64,000 nt of DNA from Cetobacterium somerae ATCC BAA-474 (lineage in GTDB: Bacteria; Fusobacteriota; Fusobacteriia; Fusobacteriales; Fusobacteriaceae). Below the pieces are notes generated by a model. That model worked only from the letters and a program-made list of their open reading frames with translations. It had not been told where the DNA came from and searched no databases. Where the stretch lies: NCBI RefSeq assembly GCF_000479045.1, contig NZ_KI518171.1, positions 42,068 through 106,067 on the forward strand, written 5' to 3'. Of this stretch, positions 16,560 to 25,491 are shown one piece after another (positions within the stretch are counted from its first letter, which is position 1; every line of letters starts with the position of its first letter). Made by a program: the position numbers and the translations under genes.

Positions 16560-18557
16560 TTATTTTTCTAAGATCTCTTCTGGATTAAATTGTGTTGGAG
16601 ATATCCCCTCATATTTCTTGAATATTCTTATAAATGTATTAGAACTATTATAACCTAACTCTTCTGCTAAATCTTTTATCTTTATATCTTTTTTCTCTTT
16701 TAATATCTCTTTTGCTTTCTCTATTCTATAAAGATTTATATAATTTTTAAAGTTATCTCCCATAACTTTTTTAAATAATATACTGGTATATTTAAATGAT
16801 AATCCTAAATAATCTGCCAAATTATCTAAAGAAAAATCTATTTGATAGTTTTTATCTATATAATTTTTTATTTTCTCTCTTATGGCTTCATTTTCATCCT
16901 GTTCACTAGTCTTTTTTTGTTTACATATTTCAGTTATAAGTTCATTAAAAATACTTCTAATTTTCTCTAAATTTCCTGTTTTTGTAATACTTTCAATATC
17001 TAATTTCTCACAACGCAATGAACTTTCAAACTCTTTTAACTGAACGACAACTCTATTTAAAGTGTTATAAAGTAGTCCTGTAAACTCTTTGATATCCTTT
17101 TTATCCATTGCTTCTGGATTTATTCTATCTATGAATATTTCATCTACTATTTTTTTAGCACCCTGTAAGTTTCCATTTAGTAGCTTTGAAACTAATTTCG
17201 CTTCTGTTTCAATAGGATATGTAAGTATTAGTTTTCCACTTTTTATATTTTCAGAAAATAGAACTTTTCTTCCTTTAGCCATAAACTTTGCATCTAAAAT
17301 CTTTTTACAAGTTATATACTGTTGGGGGAAACTCTCTACAGATACAAACTCTTTTGATACTGCAGCTATTAACTCTACACTATATTTTTGTCCTATATTT
17401 TCCAACATAAAGTGAAAAGCATCCTCAATAACAGAGTCACTTTCCTCAGGTATTATAAAAGCTATACTTTTGTAGTCTATATCTATATGTTCATAGACTC
17501 CATTTGAAGATAAACTTTCTTTTAAATACTCTCTAGCTAAGGTAAAGTTTTTAAAATCTAACCCTTCATCATCACTATCAAATATCTCAACTAAAACAAT
17601 CTTTAATTTTCTTCCTTGAAGAGATTTTACTTTTCTAGTTAACTCTCCAACTTCATGTATTTTTCTTATTCCTAAAACAAAATCTCTTAAATTCTTTCTT
17701 CTATCTACAACTGCTAATGTATTTATCTCTCCTATTAATTCTTTTCTTTCTTTATACAATTTAATAGAATAATCTATTAACATAGCTAAAAGCCCTAAAG
17801 CTAAAAATATAACTATCGACATTAAAAATAGCATTTGATAAAAATGAGAATAGTTTGGTGTATATAAAAACTTAAAATTTAATCCACTGCTTCTTAAAAC
17901 GTAACCCCCATCACCTTTTCTTTTGGTTACAATATTTCTCTCTAGCTGATAGACTTTATTATCTTTTAAAATTTCCCACTTTCCTACTTCATCATCAAAA
18001 AGACTTGAGAAAAAAAGATCTCTATCTAAATTTACAATCCAGAAAATTCCCTCTTCTAAATTAAAAATTTTATTTTTTAAAATAAAAACAATCTCTTTTT
18101 CTTGAGGAATTAAAATTAAGTTTGAATTTAATTCCTCTTGTTTTTTCTTTTCTACTCCAAGAGTTTTTAAATAGTTATCTTTATTTTTAGTTCCATCTCC
18201 TGTAACAATAATATCAGAGTTATCTTTTCCTAAACTTAAAGTATATCCACTTTTTCCATAAATATTATTCTTCTTTTGGATTTCTTGTAAAACTTTTATT
18301 AAATTATAGTATGATATCTCCTTTGAGTTATAATACTCCTTTATAGGTTCACTATTTTCCAAATCACCAATAGAGGACATAAATAATTCTATTTTTAAAT
18401 TTATTTTATTTAAAAGCCTTTCAACTCTTAATTCCTCATCTTTTTTATACTCACTATATTCCTTTACTCCAAATAAAAATATAAATATTGAAGCAAAAAA
18501 TAAAAATCCCCAAACTTTTTTGTCCAAAAAAATATTTTCACGTTCTTTTTTTAACAT
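16560..18557 (-). CDS. Membrane-anchored AraC-family regulator with extracytoplasmic sensor domain
   Basis: 665 residues. TM1 (about 14-32) and TM2 (about 240-262) enclose a sensor region of about 200 residues that would face the periplasm. A cytoplasmic linker follows, and a C-terminal AraC-type double HTH (about 565-660), including LADYLGLSFKYTSILFKKVM and LAEELGYNSSNTFIRIFKKYEG. This is the YesN/LplR-like one-protein arrangement found next to Firmicute LplABC importers. It follows the second PL8 gene by 30 bases and so is probably co-transcribed with it. It is the best candidate to bind the 35-nt element and switch on the locus in response to a periplasmic glycosaminoglycan fragment (inference). 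Confidence 0.88.
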   Translation of the reverse strand: MLKKERENIFLDKKVWGFLFFASIFIFLFGVKEYSEYKKDEELRVERLLNKINLKIELFMSSIGDLENSEPIKEYYNSKEISYYNLIKVLQEIQKKNNIYGKSGYTLSLGKDNSDIIVTGDGTKNKDNYLKTLGVEKKKQEELNSNLILIPQEKEIVFILKNKIFNLEEGIFWIVNLDRDLFFSSLFDDEVGKWEILKDNKVYQLERNIVTKRKGDGGYVLRSSGLNFKFLYTPNYSHFYQMLFLMSIVIFLALGLLAMLIDYSIKLYKERKELIGEINTLAVVDRRKNLRDFVLGIRKIHEVGELTRKVKSLQGRKLKIVLVEIFDSDDEGLDFKNFTLAREYLKESLSSNGVYEHIDIDYKSIAFIIPEESDSVIEDAFHFMLENIGQKYSVELIAAVSKEFVSVESFPQQYITCKKILDAKFMAKGRKVLFSENIKSGKLILTYPIETEAKLVSKLLNGNLQGAKKIVDEIFIDRINPEAMDKKDIKEFTGLLYNTLNRVVVQLKEFESSLRCEKLDIESITKTGNLEKIRSIFNELITEICKQKKTSEQDENEAIREKIKNYIDKNYQIDFSLDNLADYLGLSFKYTSILFKKVMGDNFKNYINLYRIEKAKEILKEKKDIKIKDLAEELGYNSSNTFIRIFKKYEGISPTQFNPEEILEK

Positions 18558-18587
18558 ATTGCCCCTTTTACAAAACCTTTTTATTTA

Positions 18588-20408
18588 TTATACTACAATT
18601 ATAACTTCCCATGCAATAGTATAATTAATTGGATTCACTCCTAAATCTATCCAAATTTTTATAAACCTATTTTCCTCTTCACCATATATTTCCAAATTTA
18701 TTTTTTCACTTTTATAAAATTTATATATTAGATTACCTAAAGATATCTCTTTAAACTCCCCAGTTACAAAAGTATCCTTCATTGGCTTTCCATCAATACT
18801 TATAGTTTTATTTTTCAAATTAGAGATTCTCATATTAGCTACAGTTGAGTAAACCTCTCCCTCTCCTGTTATATAATTCTCTAAATAAACCATACCTGTC
18901 TTTTTAAAAATATAGTTTTTCTTACTACTTAACTTACCATTCCAGTTGATAAAATCCATATAGGCAACTCCTGAATCTTTATCTCCATATCCTTCAGCTA
19001 CACTATTTTTAGGCATATTTTCCACAGAACTTTCTACACCTTTTATATTTTCCATTTCCATCTTTATCTCTGTTGTCCCTGGAATATAATAAAAATCTAC
19101 ACCTTTCCAATAATCTATATACTCATCTCCTTTTGAGTATATATATACTGCTCCATCCCCTGTAAACCACCCTTTTGTATTCTCTCCATTAAATGTTTCA
19201 AAGTTACCAATTTTTTTTGAATGCATAGCAAGTCCTATGGCAAACTCTCTATTTCTATAGAAAACTCTATCCATCTCATTAAAACACTTTACCTCACTAG
19301 AGTAACTTTTAACTTTAATCTTTGAATTTTTTAATACATCTTTTGATAAGTTATAAAATATAGCCCTTTTCTCTTTTTCTGTATATAGATAACATTTATC
19401 TAAAGACAGCTCTCTTTTTGCTATTTCTAAAAGTTTTACTCTATTTTCTTCATCCACTCCATGAGCCAATAAAAGTAAAGAGTTTATAACCTCATGTCCT
19501 ATTTGATGATCATTTCCATCCCTTGTTATAGCTCTACCATTAACTATATCTGTCATAGCTCCTTTAAAAAATAGAGGTTCAAAAGAGTTGTAAACTCTTT
19601 CACATATTTTTTTAGTATCTATTTTTTTTCTAAGTTTTTCATCCACTAAATATATTATTTCAGCAATTCCTGATAGTAAAACATTTCCATAAGTTCCTGC
19701 ATATGGTATAAACCCGTGCTGTATGAAAGATCCATCTGCATAAAACCCGTCTCTATTACTTAATGTTTCTACATTTTTTTCAGATATTATCTCTAAAGTT
19801 TCAGATATAGATTCTACTGCTTTTTGACATATCTCTAAACTATTTAAAAGAGCACCTCTTAAAAACATAATTTTGCAAGTATCAATTAAATTTCCTCCAG
19901 TTGCTGGTCTTAAAGGAGATCCACTTGGATGCATTGCCACTGGATTATTTCCTAAATATCTCTCATCTGGTAAAAAATATTTTGTTACATCTATTATCTT
20001 ATCTATTAAATCTTTTTCTAACTTCTCATAAAAAAGAATCAATATATCATTTAATAGTAAAGGATATCCAATCTCCCATTGCCACCAGTTTGTATGCTCT
20101 ACAGACTCTAAATTATAGTAATTTTCATAATTATTTTCTAATACTTCATGAGCTATTACAAATAGTAGTTCATCTTTATAATAAACTGAATTCTCTGTAT
20201 TATAAGCTACCCCTAAAGTTAATATTTTTTTATAACTATCTCTAACTCTTTCTACTAAAACTCTTTTTTCGTTCTCTTCAATTAAAGTTTTATTACATTT
20301 ATATTGTTTTAAAATACCTTCACACTCTTGCTCCAATTTTTTTAAAGTATCCTCTGGTGCAATTTTCCCTGTTAAATATTCTATACGTTTTTTTAATATA
20401 TCCCCCAT
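18588..20408 (-). CDS. Polysaccharide lyase family 8 without signal peptide (probably cytoplasmic)
   Basis: 606 residues, paralogue of the secreted PL8. Catalytic residues are kept: Asn173 (TGGNLID), His231 (FIQHGF), Tyr240, Arg292 and Arg296; the aromatic patch NWWQWEIG is at 107-114. The N-terminus is charged (MGDILKKRIEYL) with no hydrophobic stretch, so it should stay in the cytoplasm. It is about 160 residues shorter than its partner, missing the signal peptide, the N-terminal extension and part of the C-terminal beta domain. A likely job is exolytic cleavage of imported oligosaccharides to disaccharides. It starts an operon with the membrane-bound AraC regulator. Start supported by GAGGGAG. 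Confidence 0.88.
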   Translation of the reverse strand: MGDILKKRIEYLTGKIAPEDTLKKLEQECEGILKQYKCNKTLIEENEKRVLVERVRDSYKKILTLGVAYNTENSVYYKDELLFVIAHEVLENNYENYYNLESVEHTNWWQWEIGYPLLLNDILILFYEKLEKDLIDKIIDVTKYFLPDERYLGNNPVAMHPSGSPLRPATGGNLIDTCKIMFLRGALLNSLEICQKAVESISETLEIISEKNVETLSNRDGFYADGSFIQHGFIPYAGTYGNVLLSGIAEIIYLVDEKLRKKIDTKKICERVYNSFEPLFFKGAMTDIVNGRAITRDGNDHQIGHEVINSLLLLAHGVDEENRVKLLEIAKRELSLDKCYLYTEKEKRAIFYNLSKDVLKNSKIKVKSYSSEVKCFNEMDRVFYRNREFAIGLAMHSKKIGNFETFNGENTKGWFTGDGAVYIYSKGDEYIDYWKGVDFYYIPGTTEIKMEMENIKGVESSVENMPKNSVAEGYGDKDSGVAYMDFINWNGKLSSKKNYIFKKTGMVYLENYITGEGEVYSTVANMRISNLKNKTISIDGKPMKDTFVTGEFKEISLGNLIYKFYKSEKINLEIYGEEENRFIKIWIDLGVNPINYTIAWEVIIVV

Positions 20409-20464
20409 TTTTTCTTCTCCCTCTTATAATCTTTTTTCTATATCTCTTAAACTCTTTTGTCTTT

Positions 20465-20493
20465 AATATACTTGCTATGATATTTTTAGTAAA
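20465..20493 (-). promoter_or_regulatory. Promoter of the cytoplasmic PL8-araC operon
   Basis: Minus strand: TTTACT (20493-20488), 17 bases, TATATT (20470-20465). Immediately upstream is AAAGAAAATGGTATAT, similar to the left half of the 35-nt element but closer to the -35 box; the GATTTACA end is not conserved. Confidence 0.6.
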
Positions 20494-20553
20494 TATACCA
20501 TTTTCTTTAAACATCATCTTTTTTCCATAAGAAATATATCTTATACAAAATAA

Positions 20554-20589
20554 AAAGTGTATGCCTTATAATTTCAAGACATACACTTT
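20554..20589 (-). terminator. Terminator overlapping the stop codon of the small AraC gene
   Basis: Arms AAAGTGTATG (20554-20563) and its complement (20580-20589), 16-base loop, T-rich tail on the minus strand. The stop codon lies inside the stem. Confidence 0.7.
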
Positions 20590-21382
20590 ATTTTCTTCTA
20601 TAATTTGATGGAGACTCTTTAAATTTTCTTTTAAAAATTAGAGTAAATGCACTTGGCGATGAAAAAGATAAAATATCAGATATATAGCTAATTTTATAAT
20701 CTGTAGTTTTTAATAATATTGCTGCTTTAGTCAACTTTTGATTTAGTATATATTCTGATGGAAAAATACCTAAGTACTTTTTAAATTGCTCTTTCAATAC
20801 TTTATTATATGTTTTAAACTCCTTCTCTACATCACTAACAGTTATTCTTCTGTCAATATTAGAATCTATATATATAAGTATATCCATAAAATTTTTATCG
20901 TTTAAATAATTAAATCCAATATTATTTTTTCTTTCTCCTAGGTAAAAAATCACATCTAATAATAACTTAAAAAAAGTAAGTTCTTTATCCTCTATTTTTA
21001 AAGCTTTTTCTATTTCAAACAGCACTTTTTTTAGATTATAAATCTTTATTCTTCGATACTCTTTCTTTTTTATCTTATTATTTAATGTTTCTAATAAAGA
21101 ACAATCCTTTATTCTAAAAACATCTAATTTACACTCTTTTGTTAAAACTAAGATACTATTAAAGTAAAATTCATTGCAAATTATCAAATCTCCCTCTTCA
21201 AAAAATACATACTCCTCTGAGTTATAGTAATATAAACCTTTCCCTTTTGTACAAATTCTAATAACTGTACCACTTAAATTTTCTAAATCTTTAAAATATC
21301 TTCTTTTTCCTTTAACATCCTTATAATTAACTCTAAACAGTTCATAAAAACTATTCTTTATAACCTCTATCTCGCTAGACAT
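20588..21382 (-). CDS. AraC-family transcriptional regulator (soluble)
   Basis: 264 residues. The N-terminal half looks like a cupin-type sensor (RICTKGKGLYYYNSEEYVFFEEGDLIIC); the C-terminal ~95 residues are an AraC double HTH with DVEKEFKTYNKVLKEQFKKY and ISYISDILSFSSPSAFTLIF. The sensor is not similar enough to any family I recognise to name a ligand. It lies just upstream of the cytoplasmic PL8 gene in the same direction but is separated by a terminator and a promoter. It could be a second regulator of the glycosaminoglycan locus. Start supported by AGGAGG. Confidence 0.85.
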   Translation of the reverse strand: MSSEIEVIKNSFYELFRVNYKDVKGKRRYFKDLENLSGTVIRICTKGKGLYYYNSEEYVFFEEGDLIICNEFYFNSILVLTKECKLDVFRIKDCSLLETLNNKIKKKEYRRIKIYNLKKVLFEIEKALKIEDKELTFFKLLLDVIFYLGERKNNIGFNYLNDKNFMDILIYIDSNIDRRITVSDVEKEFKTYNKVLKEQFKKYLGIFPSEYILNQKLTKAAILLKTTDYKISYISDILSFSSPSAFTLIFKRKFKESPSNYRRK

Positions 21383-21753
21383 TAATTTTCTATCCTCCTA
21401 TTTAAAGTCAATAAATGGGATATCCTCTCGCTACCTACTTTTTTATTAAAAATCTCTAATTTTACTGATTATCAAATCATACTTTTCTTTAATAAAGGAC
21501 ATCGGGGGACATCTTTATATTCGAAAAATTTTTGTAATGTTGTTTAACTTAAGTCTTAAATAAATATGTTTAAAGTAAATGCGAGAGGATATAGACTTTC
21601 TGAATTTTTTGATTTTAGTAAAATAGTCTTGCTCTTATAGTACTCTATTTTAATGAAAAAAAATGTCATTTTAAAAAATATTTTAACACTTTTTTAAAAA
21701 TATTTTTGTAAAAAAAAAGACTAGATAAACAATTTATCTAGCCCTATTTTCCA
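21383..21753. other. 371-base gene-free stretch with a widely spaced inverted repeat
   Basis: No coding potential on either strand. It holds the inverted repeat ATATCCTCTCGC (21420-21431) and its complement (21581-21592), and between them a heptamer GGACATC repeated at 21497 and 21507, ten bases apart. Upstream of the small AraC gene these could be regulator half-sites. The right end contains the terminator of the 95-residue gene. Confidence 0.5.
21719..21741 (-). terminator. Terminator of the 95-residue gene
   Basis: Arms CTAGATAAA (21721-21729) and TTTATCTAG (21733-21741), 3-base loop, then a long T-run on the minus strand. Confidence 0.85.
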
Positions 21754-22041
21754 TTATGCTTTATGAGCATAGAAGTGTTCACAATCTCCAAACTCTTTTT
21801 CTTTTAATTTCATTAACTCTTTAATAACTTCATTAAAATCAATATTTGAGAACTCTAAATCTTCAATACCTCTTTCTATAACTGTATATCTATCATCATC
21901 TACTTTTGTTAAAGTTATTGTATGATCCTTAGCTAAAGGCATCTCTTTTTTAGTAAATATTACTTTCTCTCCAGTTTTCATTTCGTTTACACACTCTAAA
22001 ATAAATGCTTCAAATTTTTCTACTGTTATTTTTTTAGACAT
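21754..22041 (-). CDS. Uncharacterised 95-residue protein
   Basis: Small, acidic to neutral, soluble protein with no signal peptide or membrane segment. Predicted as mixed alpha/beta, with a lysine-rich N-terminus (MSKKITVEKFEAF) and a C-terminus ending in CEHFYAHKA. I do not recognise a family. It is a stand-alone gene with its own ribosome site (AAGGTG) and terminator, divergent from the DnaJ-like gene, so a stress-related role is possible but not shown. Confidence 0.65.
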   Translation of the reverse strand: MSKKITVEKFEAFILECVNEMKTGEKVIFTKKEMPLAKDHTITLTKVDDDRYTVIERGIEDLEFSNIDFNEVIKELMKLKEKEFGDCEHFYAHKA

Positions 22042-22246
22042 AGTAATTCACCTTTCCCTTAAATATATGTTAGTTTTATTTTTTACTCTCTGTAATTCTT
22101 CTTCTACAAAAAATAGATTTTTCTTTTATTTTTTATATATTTTTTTATTTCATAATTCTAAAGGAATTTCTTTCTTAAGTTAGTAAAGTAAAACATACAA
22201 TCATATAAATAATTTAATTATAGTTTAACTATAGAAGGAGGCTACA

Positions 22247-23269
22247 ATGGCTCTAAAAGAGGATTTTTATAAGATTTTAGAAGTTAATAAAAATGCCAGT
22301 GAGGCTGAGATAAAAAAGGCTTATAGAAAACAAGCTCGAAAATATCACCCTGACAAATTTAGTTCTTCAACTGAAGCTGAAAAAGCTACTGCTGAAAAAA
22401 AGTTTAAAGAGGTTAATGAAGCTTATCAAATACTTTCTGATCCAGAAAAAAGAACTCAATACGATAACTTCGGTCACGCTGCTTTTGAACAAGGTGGACC
22501 TAGTAGTTCTCAAGGTTATGGTCAATATGGTGGTGGACAAAACTATCAAGATTTTAACTTTGGTAATTTCAACTTTAACTTCAACGAGTTTGGTGGCGGT
22601 GGAGGTGACGAAGATTTAGGAGATATCTTTGGATCTTTCTTTGGTGGTAGAGGAGCTCGAAAAAGAGGACCTCAACCTGGAGGTGATCTCTCTATGGAGA
22701 TTGAAATCTCTTTAGAAGAATCAGCTAAAGGTGGAGAAAAAACTATTCGTTACGCTCGTACTGGAAAAAATGGAACTCCTGAAGAGGTGGAGAAAAAATT
22801 TAAAATTCCTGCTGGTATAGCAGATGGACAAAAGTTAAAGTTAGCTAAATTTGGTAATGCTAGTACAAGTGGAGGGCCACATGGTGACCTTTACATACAC
22901 ATAAAAATTAAACCTGATGATCTTTTCATAAGAGATGGATATGATGTTATCTGCAAAGTTCCCGTTAGTTACTACGCTGCAGCTCTAGGTGGAGAAGTAG
23001 AAGTTCCAACTTTAAGTGGAAATAAAAAAATTAAAATTCCTGCAGGAACTCAAAGTGGAAAACGTTTTGCTTTAAGAGAGTATGGAATTTTTAATCCTAA
23101 AACTAAGAAAAAAGGAACTCACTATGCTGAGATAACAATTGAAGTTCCTGTTGATTTAGATGAGGAACAAAAAAATCTACTTAAAGAGTTTGATGAAAAA
23201 CTAAAAGATAAAAATAGAAAAATTAAAACTAGCTTTATAGAAAAAGTTAAAAAGTTTTTTAAACTATAA
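22247..23269 (+). CDS. DnaJ-class chaperone, CbpA type (J domain plus two C-terminal beta domains)
   Basis: 340 residues. The J domain (5-70) carries HPD at 34-36, the Hsp70-stimulating motif. A Gly/Phe-rich segment (about 80-130) follows, then the substrate-binding beta domains to about 310. The zinc-finger repeats (CxxCxGxG) of classical DnaJ are absent, which makes this the CbpA/DjlA-like co-chaperone rather than DnaJ itself. Monocistronic, with AGAAGGAGG before the start and a strong terminator after the stop. A short inverted repeat TATAGTT-T-AACTATA (22219-22233) lies between promoter region and ribosome site. Confidence 0.92.
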   Translation: MALKEDFYKILEVNKNASEAEIKKAYRKQARKYHPDKFSSSTEAEKATAEKKFKEVNEAYQILSDPEKRTQYDNFGHAAFEQGGPSSSQGYGQYGGGQNYQDFNFGNFNFNFNEFGGGGGDEDLGDIFGSFFGGRGARKRGPQPGGDLSMEIEISLEESAKGGEKTIRYARTGKNGTPEEVEKKFKIPAGIADGQKLKLAKFGNASTSGGPHGDLYIHIKIKPDDLFIRDGYDVICKVPVSYYAAALGGEVEVPTLSGNKKIKIPAGTQSGKRFALREYGIFNPKTKKKGTHYAEITIEVPVDLDEEQKNLLKEFDEKLKDKNRKIKTSFIEKVKKFFKL

Positions 23270-23299
23270 AAAAAGCTGAAGGTCATCTTCAGCTTTTTT
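23269..23299. terminator. Bidirectional terminator between the DnaJ-like and TonB receptor genes
   Basis: Arms AAAAAAGCTGAAG (23269-23281) and its complement (23287-23299), 5-base loop, T-runs on both strands. Confidence 0.9.
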
Positions 23300-23301
23300 A
23301 C

Positions 23302-25416
23302 TTACATATATAGTTTCCCTGAAAGAAAATAGTTTATTCCTGAGGCTGGTACTGCTATTAAACTTGTTTCTTCATAGTTATACTTTTGATTAAATATGTT
23401 GTTTACTCCAAAACTTACACTTAATATATCTGTAGCCATATATGTTATCATAAGATCTGTATAGTTATAGCTATCAACCTTTGTATCAATAGTATTATTC
23501 TCTTTACCATACTCTTTAACTAAATAACTTCCAACAAGATTAAAATTAGCATTAAATTTTATTCTCTCAGTCACTTCATATCCAGCTCCTAAAATAACTT
23601 TTCCTTTTGGTACCATTGGTAACTCTTCTCCATTATATAATCCCTTGGTTATCTCAGTATTTACATAAGAAAATGACTGATATGTTGTTAGTTTTTCAAA
23701 GTATTGCTCTAAGTATAACTCGCCTCCGAACTTTCTAACTTCATTTAAATTCTTATATTGCCACTCTTTTATCGCTGGATTATGAGAGTTTTTCTGAATT
23801 AACATTATCTCATCATGAGTAAATGTCAAAAATAGTGATAGATTTACAAAAGTGTCTCCTAAAAAATCCCTTGCTCCTACCTCAAAGTTATCTGAAGTTT
23901 CAGATTTTAAATCATTTGAAATATATGTCATATTGACTTTATCAGTTATCTGCCCAGGAAGTGGTGATGTAAACCCTCTTTCATACCTTGTATAGACAGT
24001 TCCTGATTCACTATATCTATAGTTTGTTCCTATTTCAAAAGCATAATTATCACTTCTTTTTTCATCTTCAATACTTTTATACTCATGAATCTTATTCATA
24101 GAGATTACTTCTGTTTCACTATCTCTTTTTCCACCATATCTTGAATGCTCATATCTAACTCCTAAAATAATCTCCCACTGCTCTCCTAAACTGTATCTAT
24201 TAAGTCCATAGATAGCATTGGTCTCTTTAAAAATATCATTTTTAAGATTTATACTTACATCCCCTTTTATTTTTAAATTCGGCATAGGCTTAGGAAAAAA
24301 TTCTCCATTAGCTCGAATTTTACTATCTCTTAAAAGCTTTGTATAACTATAATCATATCCTAAAACAAACTCTCCTTTGTCATATACATACTTTCCCCTT
24401 GTTTTAAAGCCTTTTGTTTCCTCTTTAAACTTACCATTCATAGATGCTGGTAAATCTTTCCCTAAGATATCAAAGGGCATATGTCCAAGATTTGGAAGCT
24501 CATAATCCATAAGAGAGTTCTCTGTAAAATCTCTTTTATAATTTTGATAGTAAAAAGTATTTAAAATCGTAAATTTCTCACTAAATTTATACTCATAATC
24601 TAAGGAGTAAGCTTCTCTTTTAGAGCTGCTTACAACTGGAAATCCCATGGTTTTTCTATCTATTTCCAATATTTTTTTTTCTACTGGTGTAGAGTAATCT
24701 CTATTTTCATCAAAATATGACATTTGAAATTTTACTCTATTTTTATCATTAATTAGATAATCTATTCCGCCACTAAAACTATTGCTTTCCTCTGAATCTC
24801 CATCTCTATAACCATCTCCTTTTAAATAGTTATAGTTAAAGTTTCCATATATATCCTCTGTAATGTTTTGTCCTAGAGATAGACCTGCATTTCTAAAATC
24901 ATATGATTGCATTCCACTTTCTAAAACTAAAAAATCCTTTCTCAAAGAGGATTTAGTTATAATATTTACAACTCCTCCAGAACTTCCCGATCCATTTAAT
25001 ACAGTTCCTCCTCCTGGAACAATCTCTATCCTCTCAATAGAGTTCAAAGAGATTGTATTAATAGGAGTGGTCCCCATAGAATCGTCTATGGGATTTAAAC
25101 CTATACCATCTTGTAAAATTTTAACTTTGGATATCGATTTCTCTCCATTACCTCTAATATCAACTTTCGGTCCAAAATATGTATTTTGAATAATTATATT
25201 TGGTGCTCCTCTTAAAACATCCTCTACATCCTTATAATTCCCATTATCTATCTGCTCTTTAAATAAAAGTGTTACATTTTTATTCTCTGAAAGAATAGGT
25301 GTTTCAAACCCACTAGTTGATAGAATTACTGAATCTTCTAGTTTTATTGCCTTTTCTTGAGAGTAAGTGCAAATAGTAGTAATAATAGATAAAGTTATAA
25401 CCTTTAATATCTTCAT
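23302..25416 (-). CDS. TonB-dependent outer-membrane receptor
   Basis: 704 residues: signal peptide to about residue 19, a TonB-box-like DSVILSTSG near residue 27, a plug domain (about 45-160, with DVLRGAPNIIIQ, VDIRGNGE, ERIEIVPGGG and VVNIITKSS), then a 22-strand barrel. It takes up a scarce ligand such as an iron chelate, corrinoid or small metabolite; the sequence does not say which. It lies 75 bases downstream of a penicillin-V-acylase-like gene and is probably in the same transcript. The last residue is Met after a Tyr (GKLYM) rather than the usual terminal Phe. Confidence 0.9.
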   Translation of the reverse strand: MKILKVITLSIITTICTYSQEKAIKLEDSVILSTSGFETPILSENKNVTLLFKEQIDNGNYKDVEDVLRGAPNIIIQNTYFGPKVDIRGNGEKSISKVKILQDGIGLNPIDDSMGTTPINTISLNSIERIEIVPGGGTVLNGSGSSGGVVNIITKSSLRKDFLVLESGMQSYDFRNAGLSLGQNITEDIYGNFNYNYLKGDGYRDGDSEESNSFSGGIDYLINDKNRVKFQMSYFDENRDYSTPVEKKILEIDRKTMGFPVVSSSKREAYSLDYEYKFSEKFTILNTFYYQNYKRDFTENSLMDYELPNLGHMPFDILGKDLPASMNGKFKEETKGFKTRGKYVYDKGEFVLGYDYSYTKLLRDSKIRANGEFFPKPMPNLKIKGDVSINLKNDIFKETNAIYGLNRYSLGEQWEIILGVRYEHSRYGGKRDSETEVISMNKIHEYKSIEDEKRSDNYAFEIGTNYRYSESGTVYTRYERGFTSPLPGQITDKVNMTYISNDLKSETSDNFEVGARDFLGDTFVNLSLFLTFTHDEIMLIQKNSHNPAIKEWQYKNLNEVRKFGGELYLEQYFEKLTTYQSFSYVNTEITKGLYNGEELPMVPKGKVILGAGYEVTERIKFNANFNLVGSYLVKEYGKENNTIDTKVDSYNYTDLMITYMATDILSVSFGVNNIFNQKYNYEETSLIAVPASGINYFLSGKLYM

Positions 25417-25491
25417 TTTCCCAACCCCTTTTTATAGTCCCTAAAGATATTTACTACTATTTAAAAGATGTTCCTTTGTAACTTTTTATTA

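Noticed and set aside
20320-20517. Short minus-strand frame overlapping the start of the cytoplasmic PL8 gene
   Set aside because: It overlaps a well-supported start in another frame, has no ribosome site and consists of basic low-complexity sequence covering the promoter and leader.
22219-22233. Inverted repeat before the DnaJ-like gene as a CIRCE/HrcA site
   Set aside because: The sequence TATAGTT-T-AACTATA does not match the CIRCE arms or their 9-base spacer.
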